From contig WGDQ01000874.1 of the NCBI GenBank assembly GCA_015493185.1, positions 1 to 6,422 of the forward strand: a stretch of 6,422 nucleotides of DNA, read 5' to 3'. The position numbers and the translations under genes are program-made. The notes under the pieces are model-generated. The model did not search any database, was not told the origin of the DNA, and saw nothing but the letters and a program-made list of their open reading frames with translations. Numbering within the stretch: position 1 is the stretch's first letter; every line of letters starts with the position of its first letter. The stretch is from Planctomycetaceae bacterium (GTDB lineage Bacteria; Planctomycetota; Planctomycetia; Pirellulales; JAEUIK01). Positions 4,525-6,422 of the stretch are shown here, in pieces.

Positions 4525-5703
4525 GTGTCGGAACCTGCCCCATCGGCCGATCGGCCTTCAGAACATTTCCTTTTCGACGACGAACATCACCAGCTTCGGC
4601 GAACGGTTCGCCAGTTCGTTGAGCGGGAAATCAATCCCCATGCCGACCAGTGGGAAGCCCAGTGCCGCATTCCGAAATCGCTTTTCCTGCGCGGCGGTGA
4701 ATTGGGGCTGTTTGGTCACAGTGTCGACCCCCGATACGGCGGCCTTGGGGCCGACTGCCGCATGGCCGTGGTCATTGCCGAAGAAATGTCGCGTGCGCGA
4801 TCGAGCGGCCCGGGCATGGCGTTTGGTGCCCATGCCGAAATCGCCCTGCCGCATCTCAACCGTTTTGGCAGCGATGCGCAAAAGGAGCGGTACCTGCCCG
4901 ACATGGTGACCGGACGCAAAGTGGGTGCCTTGGGCATTACCGAGCCCTCGGCGGGCAGCAACGTGGCGGCCATGCAAACCACGGCCCGTCGTCAGAGCGA
5001 CCGGTGGCAACTGAACGGTTCGAAAATTTTCATCACCAATGCCGTGCAGGCCGATTTGTTTTTCATTGCCGCCAAAACCGATCCCTCGGCCGGCCATCGA
5101 GGCATCAGCATGTTTTTGCTTGAGCGCGACACTCCCGGCTTCACGGTCGAAGAGCTCAAGGGCAAGCTGGGCCGCCGTGCGTCAGATACCGGCCTGCTAA
5201 CGCTGGACAACTGCTCGTTGCCGGCCGATGCGTTGTTGGGCGAACTCAATCGTGGCTTCTATCAGATCATGCAGTGTTTCGAAAACGAACGGCTGGTGAT
5301 CGCTGCCGGTTGCGTTGGATCGGCCGACGCCGTATTGGCCGAAACGGTTCGCTACACGCAACAGCGGCCCATGGGCTTCGGTACGCTGGCCGACATGCAG
5401 GTGACACGCCAGCGGCTGGCCAAAAGCTACATGGAACTCGAAGCAGCACGGCAGTTGGTGTACCACACCACCTGGCGCGTGGTGCGTGGCATGCCAAGCC
5501 TGAAAGAGGTGGCCATGACCAAGGCATTCGCCTCGGAAGCGGCTTTTCGCATCATCGACGATTGCCTGCAACTGCACGGTGGATACGGCTATTTCAACGA
5601 GTATCTGGTCGAACGGGCCTATCGCGACATTCGCCTCGACCGTATCGGTGGCGGCGCCACCGAGGTGATGTACGAGATCATCGCCAAACAGCTCGAGCTT
5701 TGA
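4525..5703 (+). CDS. Acyl-CoA dehydrogenase, isovaleryl/long-chain type (392 aa)
   Basis: An FAD-dependent cytoplasmic enzyme that oxidises acyl-CoA to trans-2-enoyl-CoA and passes electrons to electron-transfer flavoprotein. It is full length (392 residues) with the usual three domains: N-terminal helical (about 18-128), beta-barrel middle (132-225) and C-terminal helical (235-390). The first family signature is GITEPSAGSNVAA at 137-149, with Asn where Asp is usual. The flavin motif FITN is at 169-172. The second signature runs from Q349 (QLHGGYGY) to D368. The place where medium- and short-chain enzymes carry the catalytic Glu reads GGGATEVM (375-382), while E255 in NERLVIA aligns with the base of isovaleryl-CoA and long-chain enzymes. 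That points to this subgroup, but the substrate is unproven. The start is GTG 4525, 10 bases after GGAGG (4510-4514); the upstream in-frame extension has no homology-like content. It is a single gene, with no beta-oxidation partner in view. Confidence 0.97.
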   Translation: MSEPAPSADRPSEHFLFDDEHHQLRRTVRQFVEREINPHADQWEAQCRIPKSLFLRGGELGLFGHSVDPRYGGLGADCRMAVVIAEEMSRARSSGPGMAFGAHAEIALPHLNRFGSDAQKERYLPDMVTGRKVGALGITEPSAGSNVAAMQTTARRQSDRWQLNGSKIFITNAVQADLFFIAAKTDPSAGHRGISMFLLERDTPGFTVEELKGKLGRRASDTGLLTLDNCSLPADALLGELNRGFYQIMQCFENERLVIAAGCVGSADAVLAETVRYTQQRPMGFGTLADMQVTRQRLAKSYMELEAARQLVYHTTWRVVRGMPSLKEVAMTKAFASEAAFRIIDDCLQLHGGYGYFNEYLVERAYRDIRLDRIGGGATEVMYEIIAKQLEL

Positions 5704-5793
5704 ACGATTCTCACGTTGCCTGCCGGCAGATAGATACGGCGGCTTCGCGTTGCGCCGCACCACACCGCAACAAATGGCAAGCCGCGCCGCGAA

Positions 5794-5814
5794 GTCGATC
5801 TTTGAGGGATCGAC
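5794..5814 (+). terminator. 7-bp hairpin downstream of the acyl-CoA dehydrogenase gene, weak terminator candidate
   Basis: GTCGATC (5794-5800) pairs with GATCGAC (5808-5814) around the loop TTTGAGG. It starts 90 bases after the stop codon and no T-tract follows, so its role as a terminator is uncertain. Confidence 0.25.
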
Positions 5815-6405
5815 GAATCACCACGTTTCTGGCCGTCGGGCTGTCTTTTTCAAGCTTGCCGCCACGCACCATCGAGGCGGCCCCGGCGTGCCGGTTCTAG
5901 CGTTTGCGCAAAACAGGGCTGCCGCCGTCTGCGCATCTCGCGAGTTGTTTACGCCGGCCGTCGCCGACCGATCGGCAGATTCGATGCGATTGCCAACTGC
6001 GAAGTCCGTTCGACCGCGGCCGGCACAATGTCGCTGATGCCGATGCTTTTTGCCGGTCGATAACGGACGACGGCAGGCTTTGTGGAGAGCCTCAGTCGGC
6101 GCGTCGTTGTGACAGGACCAAAACTCGACAACTCGACAAGCTGCCACGGGCAATGCCAAGGGGCAGACGCGCAGCGGACTGGCAAACAAAACACGCGGCA
6201 ACCTGAAAAAGAAGACTTGCCGCATCTCCGGCAGCCCGGCAGTTCGACAAAGCACGCCCCGGGTGGTCGTCATCGTCGAGCCGGTCGGCTGCAAACCACC
6301 AACCCGACCGAAGCGTTCGGAAACACGCAGAAGTCGCGGAAGTCACTGTCGCGGACATGCGACCCGAGCCGGGCGCGCAACCAGCGCGATACAGCTCGAA
6401 CAGCA

Positions 6406-6413
6406 GAAGGGGA
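6406..6413 (+). promoter_or_regulatory. Possible ribosome binding site of a gene starting beyond the right edge
   Basis: AGAAGGGGA ends about nine bases before the end of the window. The spacing and purine richness resemble the site before the acyl-CoA dehydrogenase start, so a plus-strand gene may begin at or just after 6423. No start codon is visible, so this is a guess. Confidence 0.25.
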
Positions 6414-6422
6414 GTCTGAACC

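Larger units (their letters stand above)
5704..6422. other. About 720 bases with no convincing gene
   Basis: All six frames give only short or Arg/Pro/Ala-rich translations with no domain. It contains a CTGCCGGCAG palindrome soon after the acyl-CoA dehydrogenase stop (5720-5729), a 7-bp hairpin at 5794-5814, an inverted pair GCCGCC/GGCGGC (5858-5863, 5876-5881), two tandem copies of AACTCGAC (6122-6137) and a TGCCG/CGGCA stem at 6218-6233. A 32-codon stretch at 5802-5900 resembles a signal peptide, but it has only a TTG start and ends at once in a stop. It is probably an intergenic region, possibly with the remnant of a decayed gene. Confidence 0.5.

Noticed and set aside
5818..6294. A 158-codon minus-strand frame downstream of the acyl-CoA dehydrogenase gene
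   Set aside because: The translation is Arg/Cys/Ala-rich and patternless, with no good start context and no recognisable domain.

Overview
The window looks like an ordinary chromosomal stretch of a GC-rich, loosely packed bacterial genome, most likely a planctomycete (Pirellulales-like). This is an inference from four things: a PEP-CTERM surface or secreted protein, a secreted BNR-repeat (sialidase-fold) enzyme, GTG starts, and long non-coding gaps between genes that each seem to stand alone. No rRNA, tRNA, transposase, integrase or CRISPR array was found.

Layout: (1) minus strand, 1-304: the 5' end of a secreted protein of unknown function that runs off the left edge. (2) A 415-base divergent gap. 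(3) Plus strand, 720-980: a small two-helix membrane protein. (4) A gap of about 400 bases with a decaying 13-bp tandem repeat. (5) Minus strand, 1388-2620: a secreted sialidase-like (BNR/Asp-box) protein. (6) A 352-base gap with a perfect 13-bp inverted repeat. (7) Minus strand, 2973-3746: a PEP-CTERM protein with a GTG start. (8) A divergent gap of 778 bases with degenerate direct repeats. (9) Plus strand, 4525-5703: a full-length acyl-CoA dehydrogenase of the isovaleryl/long-chain type. (10) About 720 bases with no convincing gene, ending in a purine-rich stretch that could be the ribosome binding site of a gene starting just beyond the right edge.

The genes do not form an obvious operon or a recognisable multi-gene system. 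Three products carry export signals (the partial protein, the sialidase-like enzyme and the PEP-CTERM protein), which fits the exported-protein-rich lifestyle of planctomycetes. The acyl-CoA dehydrogenase is a cytoplasmic beta-oxidation or branched-chain catabolism enzyme with no visible link to its neighbours. I did not find a convincing new biological system. The observations most worth a second look are the non-coding repeats and inverted repeats, corrected start sites for the sialidase-like and PEP-CTERM genes, and the uncharacterised PEP-CTERM and N-terminal secreted proteins.
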